This document shows, piece by piece, positions 42,396 to 50,577 of a stretch of 64,000 bases of DNA (its first letter is position 1; each line of letters starts with the position of its first letter). Source of the stretch: Saprospiraceae bacterium (GTDB lineage Bacteria > Bacteroidota > Bacteroidia > Chitinophagales > Saprospiraceae); contig JALHOZ010000016.1 of NCBI GenBank assembly GCA_022842725.1, positions 35,673-99,672 of the forward strand. The letters are read 5' to 3'. The position numbers and the translations under genes are program-made. Under the pieces are notes generated by a model that was given only the letters and a program-made list of their open reading frames with translations, did no database searches and had not been told where the DNA came from.

Positions 42396-42430
42396 CAAAA
42401 AACCCGTCTGATTTACTCAGACGGGTTTTT
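42396..42430 (-). terminator. Intrinsic terminator of the his attenuator
   Basis: A perfect 10-bp stem (ACCCGTCTGA and its complement, 42402-42426) with a 5-base loop is followed on the minus strand by six T. It stands between the leader peptide and hisG, not after a gene, so it must be conditional. Its 5' arm can instead pair with 42460-42473. Confidence 0.85.
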
Positions 42431-42473
42431 ATTATTTTGAATTACATCAAATCACGACTACCTCGTCCAAGTA
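42414..42473 (-). promoter_or_regulatory. Predicted antiterminator of the his leader
   Basis: In the minus-strand RNA, UACUUGGACGAGGU (42460-42473, overlapping the last codons of the leader peptide) pairs with ACCCGUCUGAGUA (42414-42426, the terminator 5' arm and loop). This gives 13 pairs, two of them G-U, with one bulged A. Forming this helix would dissolve the terminator. It is the expected partner in a classic ribosome-stalling attenuator. Confidence 0.65.
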
Positions 42474-42511
42474 CGATTGTAATGATGATGATGATGTAAA
42501 AAAACTAACAT
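42458..42511 (-). CDS. hisL: His operon leader peptide with five consecutive His codons
   Basis: A 17-codon frame on the minus strand from ATG at 42511 to TAG at 42458 reads MLVFLHHHHHYNRTWTR. Five adjacent His codons (all CAT) upstream of a conditional terminator and the hisG-first operon are the mark of a histidine attenuation peptide, comparable to enteric HisL (seven His). When charged tRNA-His is scarce the ribosome should stall at the His run and allow the antiterminator to form. The frame begins about 13 bases after the predicted transcription start. Confidence 0.8.
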   Translation of the reverse strand: MLVFLHHHHHYNRTWTR

Positions 42512-42529
42512 ATATTTATTTTAACAGGA

Positions 42530-42537
42530 CAAAAGTA
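42530..42537 (-). promoter_or_regulatory. Predicted -7 promoter element (TACTTTTG) of the his operon
   Basis: Reads TACTTTTG on the minus strand, 18 bases upstream of the hisL ATG. Just upstream, an inverted repeat GGATAT-N4-ATATCC (42540-42555) occupies the spacer between the -7 and -33 positions and could be an operator; a T-rich stretch with TTTTTGG lies further upstream. Confidence 0.55.
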
Positions 42538-42539
42538 CA

Positions 42540-42555
42540 GGATATTTGTATATCC
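42540..42555. promoter_or_regulatory. Inverted repeat GGATAT-N4-ATATCC in the his promoter spacer
   Basis: Six-base perfect arms with a 4-base centre, 2 bases upstream of the -7 element. The place is suited to a repressor or activator, but no known factor is assigned. Confidence 0.3.
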
Positions 42556-42703
42556 AAAAATTTTTACGAAATTATTTTTTAATAAATCAAATCTTCTCCT
42601 CTACAGAATACAAATGACTATTAAAAAAACATAAATAGATTAAATGTAAAAATGTTCACGTGATATAAAAATTGATGAGAGTATGCTCCGTCTCTTAATT
42701 CGA

Positions 42704-43630
42704 TTATGCCCCTTCAAACTTTTTCTCAAAATCGGTTTTTTGTTGATTTTTTAATGCTTCCAAATCTTCAGGAACTGCTCTTTTCCATCTTTTGTGGGAC
42801 CATAACCAGTATTCCGGAGCATTAAGGATGTCATTTTCCAATAAACGGGTATGAGCTTCTGTGATTTCTCCCCAGGATGTTATTTTTGGATATTCTGTTA
42901 TGGTTTGTAATGTAACACGGTAATAGCCTCTTTTTTCCTTTTTCATCGTATAATAAACTACCGGAAAATCATAAGTAAAAGCCATCATTTCGGCACCAAA
43001 CAGGACAGGTGTGGGTTGATGTAAAAATGACATCCAATAACTTTTGCGGGAATCCACCGGAGATTGGTCGGTCAAAACCAATACTGAAACCGGATTGGTT
43101 TTTTGACCCTCCAATATTTCCTTAAAATTTTTTGCATGGGCGATGATCATACCGTAACGACCTCTCAATTCATTCAGTTTTTTGTCCCAAAATCCATTTG
43201 AAAGCGGTTTTCCAATCCCAATTGCCTGATGAGGAAACAGTTGGTTTTGTGAAGTAATCATCCACTCCCAATTGTTGTAATGACCAGCGACCAAAATGAC
43301 ACTTTTTCCTTTATTGTACAATTGCTCCAAAATATCAGGGTTTTCGACTACCAATCTTTTGGAAAGCTCTTTTTGTGAAATACTCATGTTTTTAATACCC
43401 TCAGCCAAAAGATCGGCAAGATGCCGATAAAACTTGATTAATAAAAAATGAATCTCTTTTGGTTTTTTATCCGGAAAAGAGCGTTGCAAATTTTGTATAA
43501 TGACCTTTTTCCGGTAAGGAAATACCGTACGTAACACAAAATAAAATACATCAGCAATCAGGTATATTAACCACAAAGGCAACCTGGAAATCGGAAAAAT
43601 GAGGATATAATATAAAATGGCGGAAAACAA
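42704..43630 (-). CDS. Lysophospholipid/lipid A acyltransferase (LpxL/HtrB family)
   Basis: A 308-residue membrane-bound acyltransferase. An N-terminal hydrophobic helix (about 4-35) is followed by the active-site motif AGHYNNWEW (His117-x4-Glu122) and the LTDQSPVDSRKSYWMSFLHQPTPVLFG segment typical of LpxL/HtrB proteins. It should add a secondary acyl chain to lipid A or an aminolipid precursor at the inner membrane. It lies upstream of the his promoter in the same direction; no terminator is visible between its stop and that promoter. Confidence 0.9.
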   Translation of the reverse strand: MFSAILYYILIFPISRLPLWLIYLIADVFYFVLRTVFPYRKKVIIQNLQRSFPDKKPKEIHFLLIKFYRHLADLLAEGIKNMSISQKELSKRLVVENPDILEQLYNKGKSVILVAGHYNNWEWMITSQNQLFPHQAIGIGKPLSNGFWDKKLNELRGRYGMIIAHAKNFKEILEGQKTNPVSVLVLTDQSPVDSRKSYWMSFLHQPTPVLFGAEMMAFTYDFPVVYYTMKKEKRGYYRVTLQTITEYPKITSWGEITEAHTRLLENDILNAPEYWLWSHKRWKRAVPEDLEALKNQQKTDFEKKFEGA

Positions 43631-44336
43631 GATTCGTCTGATTTAAGGTTAAATGTACGACGTTGTTTACTATTTTCAGATGTTTATTTTTTGAATTATC
43701 CCGTTTGTTGGCCTCACACTGATTTGGAATGTCGTTTTAGGAATCGTTTCTTATATAAAACCATCCTCTGCAAAGTCAAGGGTCCTTTATATTTAAAACC
43801 TGTTTCATACCCATATTTTCCGGAAACTGCGTTATTCCTTTCGGAACAATAGGTAAAATGAATATAATCAACCATTGGATTGCCTTGTTTGATCCCGAAA
43901 GTAAATCTGACTTTGACAATTTTATTTTTTCAATCCTAACGGTTTACATGATTCCGGAAAAACAAAGTTCTCTGAAATAGTGAAGTAAAAAAATGTTATG
44001 GCAAATGAATTACAGCTTTTGCAGAAAACTGACATTGTGTCGGTAGTGACCACACGATTGAGGGCAAAGCTGTTGTTGGTTTTATACTCAAAGATTTATA
44101 TTTTTAATTCTTAAACCTGAGGTTGTTGCTATTCATTGGCATTACCCTGCATAGTAATTAGCTGCCCTTTCAAATGTTGAAAGGACACCTTTTTTACCCA
44201 TTTCTTTTGGCTTTATGGTGTTTATCATTCAAATGAAAACCATAGAAAAAAGTAGTTCAATTGACAAAAACCTCATCATTATCCGATAAAAATACTTTTT
44301 TGTCGAAATTTTGTATTAAAAAATATTATAAAGGAA
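43631..44336. other. Gene-free stretch between lpxL-like and lolA-like genes
   Basis: About 700 bases without a supportable gene. Stops are frequent in all frames; the longest plus frame with ATG (43858-43980, 40 codons) has no recognisable features. A hairpin CCTTTCAA-ATG-TTGAAAGG lies at 44166-44184. No tRNA-like or repeat structure was recognised. It might hold a decayed gene or an unannotated RNA. Confidence 0.4.
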
Positions 44337-44344
44337 TACTTTTG
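44337..44344 (+). promoter_or_regulatory. Predicted -7 promoter element (TACTTTTG) of the LolA-like gene
   Basis: TACTTTTG matches TAnnTTTG, 34 bases upstream of the ATG at 44379. Confidence 0.5.
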
Positions 44345-44378
44345 ATGTAAATCTTTTAAATCAATAAATTTTATCAAC

Positions 44379-45125
44379 ATGAAATCAAAAAATCTTTTTT
44401 TTATCCTTCTGTTAACTTTTTTAAATTCGGTTGGTTATGGCCAAACGGTAGATGAAATTCTGCATAAATATTTTGAAAATATAGGTGGCAAAGAAGCTAT
44501 AAGCAATATTACATCAACCCGAATGACCGGAAAGGTTAAAGCTCAGGGAATGGAATTTCCTACTGTTATGTTGTCAAAAGGCATTAAACAAAAAATTTCT
44601 TTTTCTTTCCAGGGAATGGAGTTTGTACAACCTTGTTTCGACGGAGAAACCGGATGGCAAACCAATTTTATGAACATGAAAGCTGAAAAAATGGAAAAAG
44701 AGGACAGTGACATGCTAAAATCTCAATTTGAAGATTTTCCGGATGCTTTTTTGAAATATAAAGAAAAAGGATACAAAGCAGAATTGTTGGGAAGTGAAAC
44801 GGCTGAAGGAACAGACTGTTTCAAAATAAAACTGACAAAAAAACCATTAATCATCAATGGCGTTGAGGAAGAAAATTCGACCATTTACTATTTTGATAAA
44901 GAAAATTTTGTTCCCATTTTAACCAAATCGATTATCCCTAAAGGCCCGGCAAAAGGAAAATATCAGGAAACTGTTCTTTCTGATTATCAGGAAACAAACG
45001 GAGTGGTTTTCCCTTTTTCAATAACATCAAAATATGATGGTCAGATCGCAGCGTCGATTGCTATTGAAAAGGTAGAAATCAATGTTCCCATCAACGATGC
45101 TGATTTTGTTTTCCCGGGAGAATAA
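44379..45125 (+). CDS. LolA-like / outer-membrane lipoprotein-sorting-like periplasmic protein
   Basis: A 248-residue exported protein. Signal peptide 1-21 (ending GYGQ), then the pattern TVDEILHKYFENIGGKEAISNITSTRMTGKV with antiparallel strands (MEFPTVMLSKGIKQKISFSFQGMEFVQPCFDGETGWQTN), the fold of LolA/LolB-like lipoprotein carriers. Many Bacteroidota encode several such proteins, and only some truly carry lipoproteins. It precedes the VPS10-like gene by 124 bases on the same strand. Confidence 0.78.
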   Translation: MKSKNLFFILLLTFLNSVGYGQTVDEILHKYFENIGGKEAISNITSTRMTGKVKAQGMEFPTVMLSKGIKQKISFSFQGMEFVQPCFDGETGWQTNFMNMKAEKMEKEDSDMLKSQFEDFPDAFLKYKEKGYKAELLGSETAEGTDCFKIKLTKKPLIINGVEEENSTIYYFDKENFVPILTKSIIPKGPAKGKYQETVLSDYQETNGVVFPFSITSKYDGQIAASIAIEKVEINVPINDADFVFPGE

Positions 45126-45249
45126 CTTTGACTATCCTTTTGTTTTTTAGAATATTCGTTTCAATGACCTTTCTTATGTAATCTTTTATTTATTCCTTAG
45201 TCTTTGCACTACGGTTTCTCATATATTTTTTCCAGATAAATTTTTTATT

Positions 45250-48200
45250 ATGCGCAAGATTTTCACCCTGTTTGTTCTAATCTCTCTTTCTTTGACAATT
45301 TCGGCACAAGGCCCCGTGCCCGTAAAAGGTGATGAAGTTTTTAACAGTCTGAAGGCCAGACAAATAGGGCCGGCTGTCATGAGTGGCCGCGTTGTTGATC
45401 TGGAAGCACATCCGACAAATTCCAAAATATTTTATGTCGGATCCGCCGGTGGTGGTGTTTGGAAAACCATTAACGGAGGAATTTCTTTTAGTCCGGTTTT
45501 TGACAAACATGTTCAGTGTATCGGTTCCGTAAAAATTGATCCGAGTGATCCCGATAATACCCTTTGGGTCGGAACGGGAGAAACCTGGACAAGAAACAGT
45601 GTCAGCATAGGAGACGGAATTTATAAATCAACAGATGGTGGACTGAATTGGCAAAAAAAGGGTCTGGAAAAGTCAGAAAGAATCAGTGACATCGTCATTC
45701 ACCCGAAAAACTCCAAAGTTGTATTTGTCGGCGTTTTAGGCGCTCTTTGGGGTGATAGCGAAGACAGAGGCATTTATAAAACAGAAGATGGCGGAGAAAC
45801 CTGGACTAAAATATTTTATATTAACCCGACAACCGGTTGTTCTGATCTGATCATAGATCCTTCCAACCCGGAAATAATGTACGCTTCTTTTTGGGAATTC
45901 AGACGTACAGCCTATTCTTTTAATTCAGGAGGCTACAACTCTGCACTTTATAAATCAACAGATGGCGGGAAGTCCTGGAACAAAATTCACAACGGTTTCC
46001 CTTCCGGAAAATTAGGTAGAATCACCGTTGCTGTTGCGCCATCAAATCCAAATCGCCTGTATTCAGTAATTGAATCAGAAAAAGAAAGTGATAAAGGTTT
46101 GTACAGATCCGATGATGCGGGACAAAACTGGAAAAAAGTGAATGGTGATTTCGAACTGGTCATTCGGCCATTCTATTTTTCAAGGATTGTAGTGGATCCA
46201 AAAAATCAGGACGTGCTCGTAAAAGCCGGACTTTTCGGATATATGAGCAAAGATGGTGGCAATACTTTCCGGTCTGTTCAGGGTGGTATACATGCAGATT
46301 TTCATGATTTTATTTTTGATCCGAATAATTCTGACAAAATGGTAGTGTGTACCGATGGAGGTGTGTACCGAAGTTGGGATGGTGGTACGATATGGGAAAT
46401 GGTTAAAGGTTTGCCTTTATCTCAGTTTTATCATGTTTCTGTAGATAACCAAAAACCATATTGGGTTTATGGTGGATTACAGGATAATGGTTCGTGGGTA
46501 GGTCCAAGCAGCAAGCAGGGAGGAATCAGAAACAGCGACTGGAAACCCGTGGGTTATGGCGATGGTTTCAGGGTATATCCTCATCCTACTGATCCGAATA
46601 CGGTATATTCAGAAATGCAGGGTGCTGAAAACATCTGGCGGGTCAACGTATCCAAAAGTCTGGCAAAAACCATAAAACCATACAGAGAGGATGGTGACCC
46701 CAAACTCAGATTCAACTGGAATGCGCCGTTATCCACCAGTTTGCATAATCCGGATCGGGTATATGTCGGCAGCCAGTTTATACATGTTTCTGATGACAAA
46801 GGAGAAACCTGGAGAAAACTATCACCTGACCTTACCACAAATGACCCTAAAAAACAAATGCAGGCTGAATCAGGTGGGTTAAGCGCCGATAACTCAGGCG
46901 CAGAAAACCATTGTACCGTGTTTACCATCAATGAATCGCCCTTAGATAAAAATATCATTTGGGCCGGTACCGATGATGGAAATGTTCAGGTAACGTTTGA
47001 TGAGGGAAAAACCTGGGAAAATGTCAGAAAAAATATAAAAGATGTGCCTCAAAATACATGGACGTATTTTATTGAACCCGGTAATTATGATAAAAATACA
47101 GCTTACGTGGTTTTTGATGGGCATACCCAAAATGACATGAGACCATATGTCCAAAAAACAACAGATGGAGGAAAAACCTGGAAGTCCATCGTTAATGACC
47201 AGATTCCGGTTTTTGTACGTTCGATAAAAGAAGACATCAAAAATCCGAATATTTTATACCTCGGAACAGAATGGGGATTATACATTTCTTTTGATGCCGG
47301 CACAAACTGGACTAAATTTGAAAACAATGTTCCTTCTGTTGCTATCCATTATATGACCATTCACAAAGAAGAAAATGCATTAATCCTGGGGACGCATGGA
47401 AGGGGAATAATCATCATTGATGACCTGACAGCGGTTCAAAAAATAGAGCCTGCCTTTTTAGATAAAGATTTTGTTTTTGTGGATCTCAGACCAAACACAA
47501 TCAATGAAACGGTGACTTTTCAGGAATTTCCACAAGTCGGAGAGTTTACAGGAGATAATCCAACTACCGCTGCCAGGATCGTGTACTATATGAATAAAAG
47601 ACACACTTTTGGTAAAATGACCCTGGAAATATTTGATGAAGAAGGTAATAAGGTGGCTGATCTTCCTCCCGGAAAAAGCAAAGGTCTGAACGAAGTTTTG
47701 TGGAACTATACCCATCAGATGCCAAAAGTAGCAAAGGGTAAAACACTAACTTTTGGAGGTTTTTCTGCACCAAAATATCCGTCCGGCAAGTATAAAGTCA
47801 GAATGACAAAAGGCAATCAGGTTTTTGAACAGGACATAAATCTGAAATATGCAGACCAATCCATTATCTCAGAGGCAGAAAGAAAAACGCAATATGTAAA
47901 AAGTATGATGCTTTATCGTATGTCTGAAAATCTTGCCAAAGAAGTAGAAAAAATGGACCTTTTAATCAAAACCACAGAAGAAGCTTCAGCGTTGATCAAA
48001 GATAAAAAGTTGGCAAAAAAGTTGAACCTGAACGGATACAAAAAACAATTGGACCAAACCAAAGAAAAAATGGTGGTACTAACCGGTGACAATTATGTAG
48101 GTCAGGCTGAACCCCGACTACGTGAAAAAATAGCTGCCTTGTACAGCGAAATTGTCAATTATCCCGGTGTACCTTCCAATGCACAATTAAAAAATCTTGA

Positions 48201-48336
48201 ATTGCTTCAAAAAGAATTTGAGCAAACAAAAAAAGAGGTCGACACCCTTATTCAGGAATCAAAAAACAAAAATGACATGCTTAAAAAGGCCAAAGTAAAC
48301 CATAGAATTTTGGCCGAGCCAGTCATTACTGCCTGA
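45250..48336 (+). CDS. Secreted VPS10/sortilin-like BNR beta-propeller protein
   Basis: A 1028-residue exported protein. After a signal peptide (1-19) come many BNR/Asp-box repeats of the form S-x-D-G-G-x-x-W (KSTDGGLNWQK, KTEDGGETWTK, KSTDGGKSWNK, RSDDAGQNWKK, TTDGGKTWKS), building one or two 7-10-bladed propellers (about 35-730) like those in sortilin-type and WD40/YVTN-like glycosyl-hydrolase-annotated proteins. A beta-sandwich (about 740-880) and a helical C-terminus (about 890-1028) follow. No T9SS sorting domain. Bacteroidota homologues are abundant, but a substrate is not known. Confidence 0.85.
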   Translation: MRKIFTLFVLISLSLTISAQGPVPVKGDEVFNSLKARQIGPAVMSGRVVDLEAHPTNSKIFYVGSAGGGVWKTINGGISFSPVFDKHVQCIGSVKIDPSDPDNTLWVGTGETWTRNSVSIGDGIYKSTDGGLNWQKKGLEKSERISDIVIHPKNSKVVFVGVLGALWGDSEDRGIYKTEDGGETWTKIFYINPTTGCSDLIIDPSNPEIMYASFWEFRRTAYSFNSGGYNSALYKSTDGGKSWNKIHNGFPSGKLGRITVAVAPSNPNRLYSVIESEKESDKGLYRSDDAGQNWKKVNGDFELVIRPFYFSRIVVDPKNQDVLVKAGLFGYMSKDGGNTFRSVQGGIHADFHDFIFDPNNSDKMVVCTDGGVYRSWDGGTIWEMVKGLPLSQFYHVSVDNQKPYWVYGGLQDNGSWVGPSSKQGGIRNSDWKPVGYGDGFRVYPHPTDPNTVYSEMQGAENIWRVNVSKSLAKTIKPYREDGDPKLRFNWNAPLSTSLHNPDRVYVGSQFIHVSDDKGETWRKLSPDLTTNDPKKQMQAESGGLSADNSGAENHCTVFTINESPLDKNIIWAGTDDGNVQVTFDEGKTWENVRKNIKDVPQNTWTYFIEPGNYDKNTAYVVFDGHTQNDMRPYVQKTTDGGKTWKSIVNDQIPVFVRSIKEDIKNPNILYLGTEWGLYISFDAGTNWTKFENNVPSVAIHYMTIHKEENALILGTHGRGIIIIDDLTAVQKIEPAFLDKDFVFVDLRPNTINETVTFQEFPQVGEFTGDNPTTAARIVYYMNKRHTFGKMTLEIFDEEGNKVADLPPGKSKGLNEVLWNYTHQMPKVAKGKTLTFGGFSAPKYPSGKYKVRMTKGNQVFEQDINLKYADQSIISEAERKTQYVKSMMLYRMSENLAKEVEKMDLLIKTTEEASALIKDKKLAKKLNLNGYKKQLDQTKEKMVVLTGDNYVGQAEPRLREKIAALYSEIVNYPGVPSNAQLKNLELLQKEFEQTKKEVDTLIQESKNKNDMLKKAKVNHRILAEPVITA

Positions 48337-48352
48337 TCGGAACTGTATTTGT

Positions 48353-48841
48353 TTATTCTTCTTTTGCTTTAACCCCTTTTTGGTAGGTTGAATAGACAAA
48401 TATTTGTGACGGTAAATCATTTAATTGTTTGTGGATGGAATTTCTGACATCATCCCATTCCAAACCACCAACACCTGTAGCGATTTTGGGAATGGATAAT
48501 CTGTCAATATTTTCCTTTATAATCCACTTGGCAAGCTCTTTTAATGCATAATCCACATTACTTAAAGACGCCTTTCCGGGACGACCACCTTTGGAATGTT
48601 CTGCAGATTCCTGACAAAGCAGGTTGACAATCTGAACACCACCTACTCCTCCCCAAGCCCATATCTCACCTGGTTTGGGGTTGTGTAATTTGCAAAAATG
48701 TCTGAAATCTTTGACCATGGAGGGATATCTCTCTCTTAAAGCCAAGGCCAATCCCTGATCACAATGATCCATTGGAGCAACACTTTGAACTATGGTTTTG
48801 GAATCTGACAATAAAATGTCTCCGCTTACTTCTTTAATCAT
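48353..48841 (-). CDS. Macrodomain protein (ALC1/TARG1-like)
   Basis: A 162-residue stand-alone macrodomain. The ADP-ribose loop begins VSGDILLSDSKTIVQSVAPMDHCDQGLALALRERYP, and the second loop is SIPKIATGVGGLEWDDVRNSI. The layout is closest to the ALC1/TARG1 branch, in which members remove ADP-ribose from proteins or DNA. In human TARG1 the second loop has an Asp (GLDRLQW) used in catalysis; here it is Gly (GVGGLEW), so activity may differ. It is flanked by a short upstream region shared with the divergent CMP-kinase-like gene. No DarT toxin is adjacent. Confidence 0.82.
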   Translation of the reverse strand: MIKEVSGDILLSDSKTIVQSVAPMDHCDQGLALALRERYPSMVKDFRHFCKLHNPKPGEIWAWGGVGGVQIVNLLCQESAEHSKGGRPGKASLSNVDYALKELAKWIIKENIDRLSIPKIATGVGGLEWDDVRNSIHKQLNDLPSQIFVYSTYQKGVKAKEE

Positions 48842-48854
48842 ATTTTCTTTTTTA

Positions 48855-48862
48855 CAAAAATA
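48855..48862 (-). promoter_or_regulatory. Predicted -7 promoter element (TATTTTTG) of the macrodomain gene
   Basis: Reads TATTTTTG on the minus strand, 13 bases upstream of the ATG at 48841. Confidence 0.45.
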
Positions 48863-48944
48863 CTTTTATAATATCAATTTTAAAATGATCACCATCATAA
48901 CAAGAAATGATGCCGGGCTTTAAGTAAAAGTCTGCAGAATGGAT

Positions 48945-48952
48945 TACTTTTG
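48945..48952 (+). promoter_or_regulatory. Predicted -7 promoter element (TACTTTTG) of the CMP-kinase-like fusion
   Basis: TACTTTTG lies 24 bases before the ATG at 48977 and covers the TTG at 48950 that could otherwise be called as start. Confidence 0.5.
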
Positions 48953-48976
48953 CTGCCTTTTACAACAATATCACAT

Positions 48977-49864
48977 ATGCATATCACCATTACCGGAGAC
49001 TTAGGAAGCGGCAAAAGCACAGTAGCGAAAGAACTTTGCCGGATTTTGGGCTTTACGTATCTGTCGACAGGACAAATACAACGTAATCTTGCTCAGGAAA
49101 TGGGAATGAACACGTTGGAGTTTAATCGTTTTACGGATCAAAACCTCCACATTGACGATTATATTGATAACAAAGTAAAGGAAATAAACAACGTCAAAGA
49201 GCCTCATATTTTAGATTCAAGACTTGCGTGGCACTTTATAAATTCTTCTTTTAAAATATATCTTATGGCTTTGGATGAAGTCGCTGCCACCAGGGTTTTA
49301 AAAGATGACAAACGAATAGGTGAGCCGGCAGCCAACGATGTTCAGGGTAAAATCAAAGAGTTGAGGGAAAGAAGAGAAAGTGAAAACCAAAGATTTGCCA
49401 CTAATTACGGTGTTAAACCCGGGTTGTTTACCGATTTTGATGCCTTGGTTGACACCTCCTCGGCCAGCATAAACGAAGTCACACAGTTGATAATTTCCTT
49501 GTACAAAAGTTACTGCGAAAACCAAAATGCCCCTAAAATCTGGTTATCTCCTCTTCGGATTTTACCGACCCGGTCAACTGTAGCGCAGGATTTTTCAGAC
49601 AATTACCAAGAGATACAATCAGATTTTTTCTTGAATCCAATACCCTGCATATTATACAAAAGAGAGTTTTATGTGTATGCCAATCAAGCCTCTCTCATCC
49701 AATGTCTGGATAATAATTGTCCTTTAGTTCCGGTAACCTTGATATATAGGGAAGGTGACGGCCTTTTTGACATTCCCGACTTTATTGAAGAAAATTTTGT
49801 TGAAGAAGATTTATCAGTTTTTAGTGAAAAATATCATTTCAAATATATCCGGCAACAAGTGTGA
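48977..49864 (+). CDS. CMP-kinase-like P-loop protein fused to a ParB/Srx-like C-terminal domain
   Basis: A 295-residue cytosolic protein. Residues 1-182 are an archaeal-type cytidylate-kinase-like P-loop domain: GDLGSGKST (7-15), YLSTGQIQRNLAQEMG, ILDSRLAW, and the lid-like RERRESENQRF. Residues of about 186-295 (PKIWLSPLRILPTRSTVAQD ... NPIPCILYKREFYVYANQASLIQCLDNNCPLVPVTLIY) have the strand and loop order of a ParB/sulfiredoxin-like domain, but the usual G-H-R is replaced by ANQAS. Function unknown: a nucleotide kinase with a sensory or binding module is one reading. The ATG at 48977 is chosen over the TTG at 48950 because the promoter covers the latter. Confidence 0.78.
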   Translation: MHITITGDLGSGKSTVAKELCRILGFTYLSTGQIQRNLAQEMGMNTLEFNRFTDQNLHIDDYIDNKVKEINNVKEPHILDSRLAWHFINSSFKIYLMALDEVAATRVLKDDKRIGEPAANDVQGKIKELRERRESENQRFATNYGVKPGLFTDFDALVDTSSASINEVTQLIISLYKSYCENQNAPKIWLSPLRILPTRSTVAQDFSDNYQEIQSDFFLNPIPCILYKREFYVYANQASLIQCLDNNCPLVPVTLIYREGDGLFDIPDFIEENFVEEDLSVFSEKYHFKYIRQQV

Positions 49865-49953
49865 TAAACAAATATTCAGGTTTTTTGTCATAAAGACCTC
49901 ATCATAAGAATCGAATTTTTCTGTCAATCAACCATGTAGCAACAGATTTATTT

Positions 49954-49961
49954 TACCTTTG
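49954..49961 (+). promoter_or_regulatory. Predicted -7 promoter element (TACCTTTG) of tdk-nadB
   Basis: TACCTTTG lies 17 bases before the tdk ATG at 49979. Confidence 0.5.
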
Positions 49962-49978
49962 CAAAGGAAATTTTTTAT

Positions 49979-50575
49979 ATGTTTTTAGAACCAAGTTTTC
50001 GGAATCAACGCAGTGGCTGGATAGAAGTCATTTGCGGATCTATGTTTTCCGGAAAAACAGAAGAATTGATCAGAAGGATTCGCAGAGCCAAATATGCCAA
50101 TCAAAGAATTCAAATCTTCAAACCTGAAAAAGATATCCGCTACGATATTGAAAAAGTAGTATCCCACGATGAAAACAGTATAGACAGCATTCCCATCCGT
50201 ACCAGTAAAGAAATTTACCAACACGTATCGGATATTAATGTAGTCGGTATTGATGAAGCTCAATTTTTTGACGAACATTTGCCGGAAGTTTGTCAAAAAC
50301 TTGCGATCAAAGGGATCCGCGTCATCATCGCAGGCCTGGATATGGATTACAAAGGACGGCCGTTCGGACCTATGCCGTCTTTGCTCTCGGTAGCTGAATA
50401 TATTACCAAGGTTCATGCTATTTGTCCACATTGCGGAAATCTGGCAACCCACTCTTATCGCCTGAGTGACGAAGAAGAAACGGTTGTTTTGGGAGAAAAG
50501 GATAAATACGAGCCAAGATGTCGTCTTTGTTTTGAAATGGGAAATATTCTTGATTTTAGAAGTCTAACAGAATAA
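49979..50575 (+). CDS. tdk: Thymidine kinase
   Basis: A 198-residue type II thymidine kinase that phosphorylates thymidine for salvage. P-loop [11 protein letters not shown] (20-30), the [12 protein letters not shown] motif with catalytic Glu, the lid region with VISGLDMDY-like [17 protein letters not shown], and a structural zinc site from CPHCG and CRLC. nadB begins two bases after its stop codon. Confidence 0.95.
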   Translation: MFLEPSFRNQRSGWIEVICGSMFSGKTEELIRRIRRAKYANQRIQIFKPEKDIRYDIEKVVSHDENSIDSIPIRTSKEIYQHVSDINVVGIDEAQFFDEHLPEVCQKLAIKGIRVIIAGLDMDYKGRPFGPMPSLLSVAEYITKVHAICPHCGNLATHSYRLSDEEETVVLGEKDKYEPRCRLCFEMGNILDFRSLTE

Positions 50576-50577
50576 AT

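Noticed and set aside
42482..42496. ATG trinucleotide repeat as a plain microsatellite
   Set aside because: On the minus strand it is five CAT His codons of the leader peptide in front of the his operon, so it has a clear functional reading.
43858..43980. 40-codon plus-strand frame in the gene-free gap
   Set aside because: No promoter, ribosome site, domain or hydrophobic pattern; of a length expected by chance.
48950..48976. TTG start nine codons upstream for the CMP-kinase-like gene
   Set aside because: It falls within the -7 promoter element; the ATG directly before the first beta strand of the P-loop domain is the natural start.
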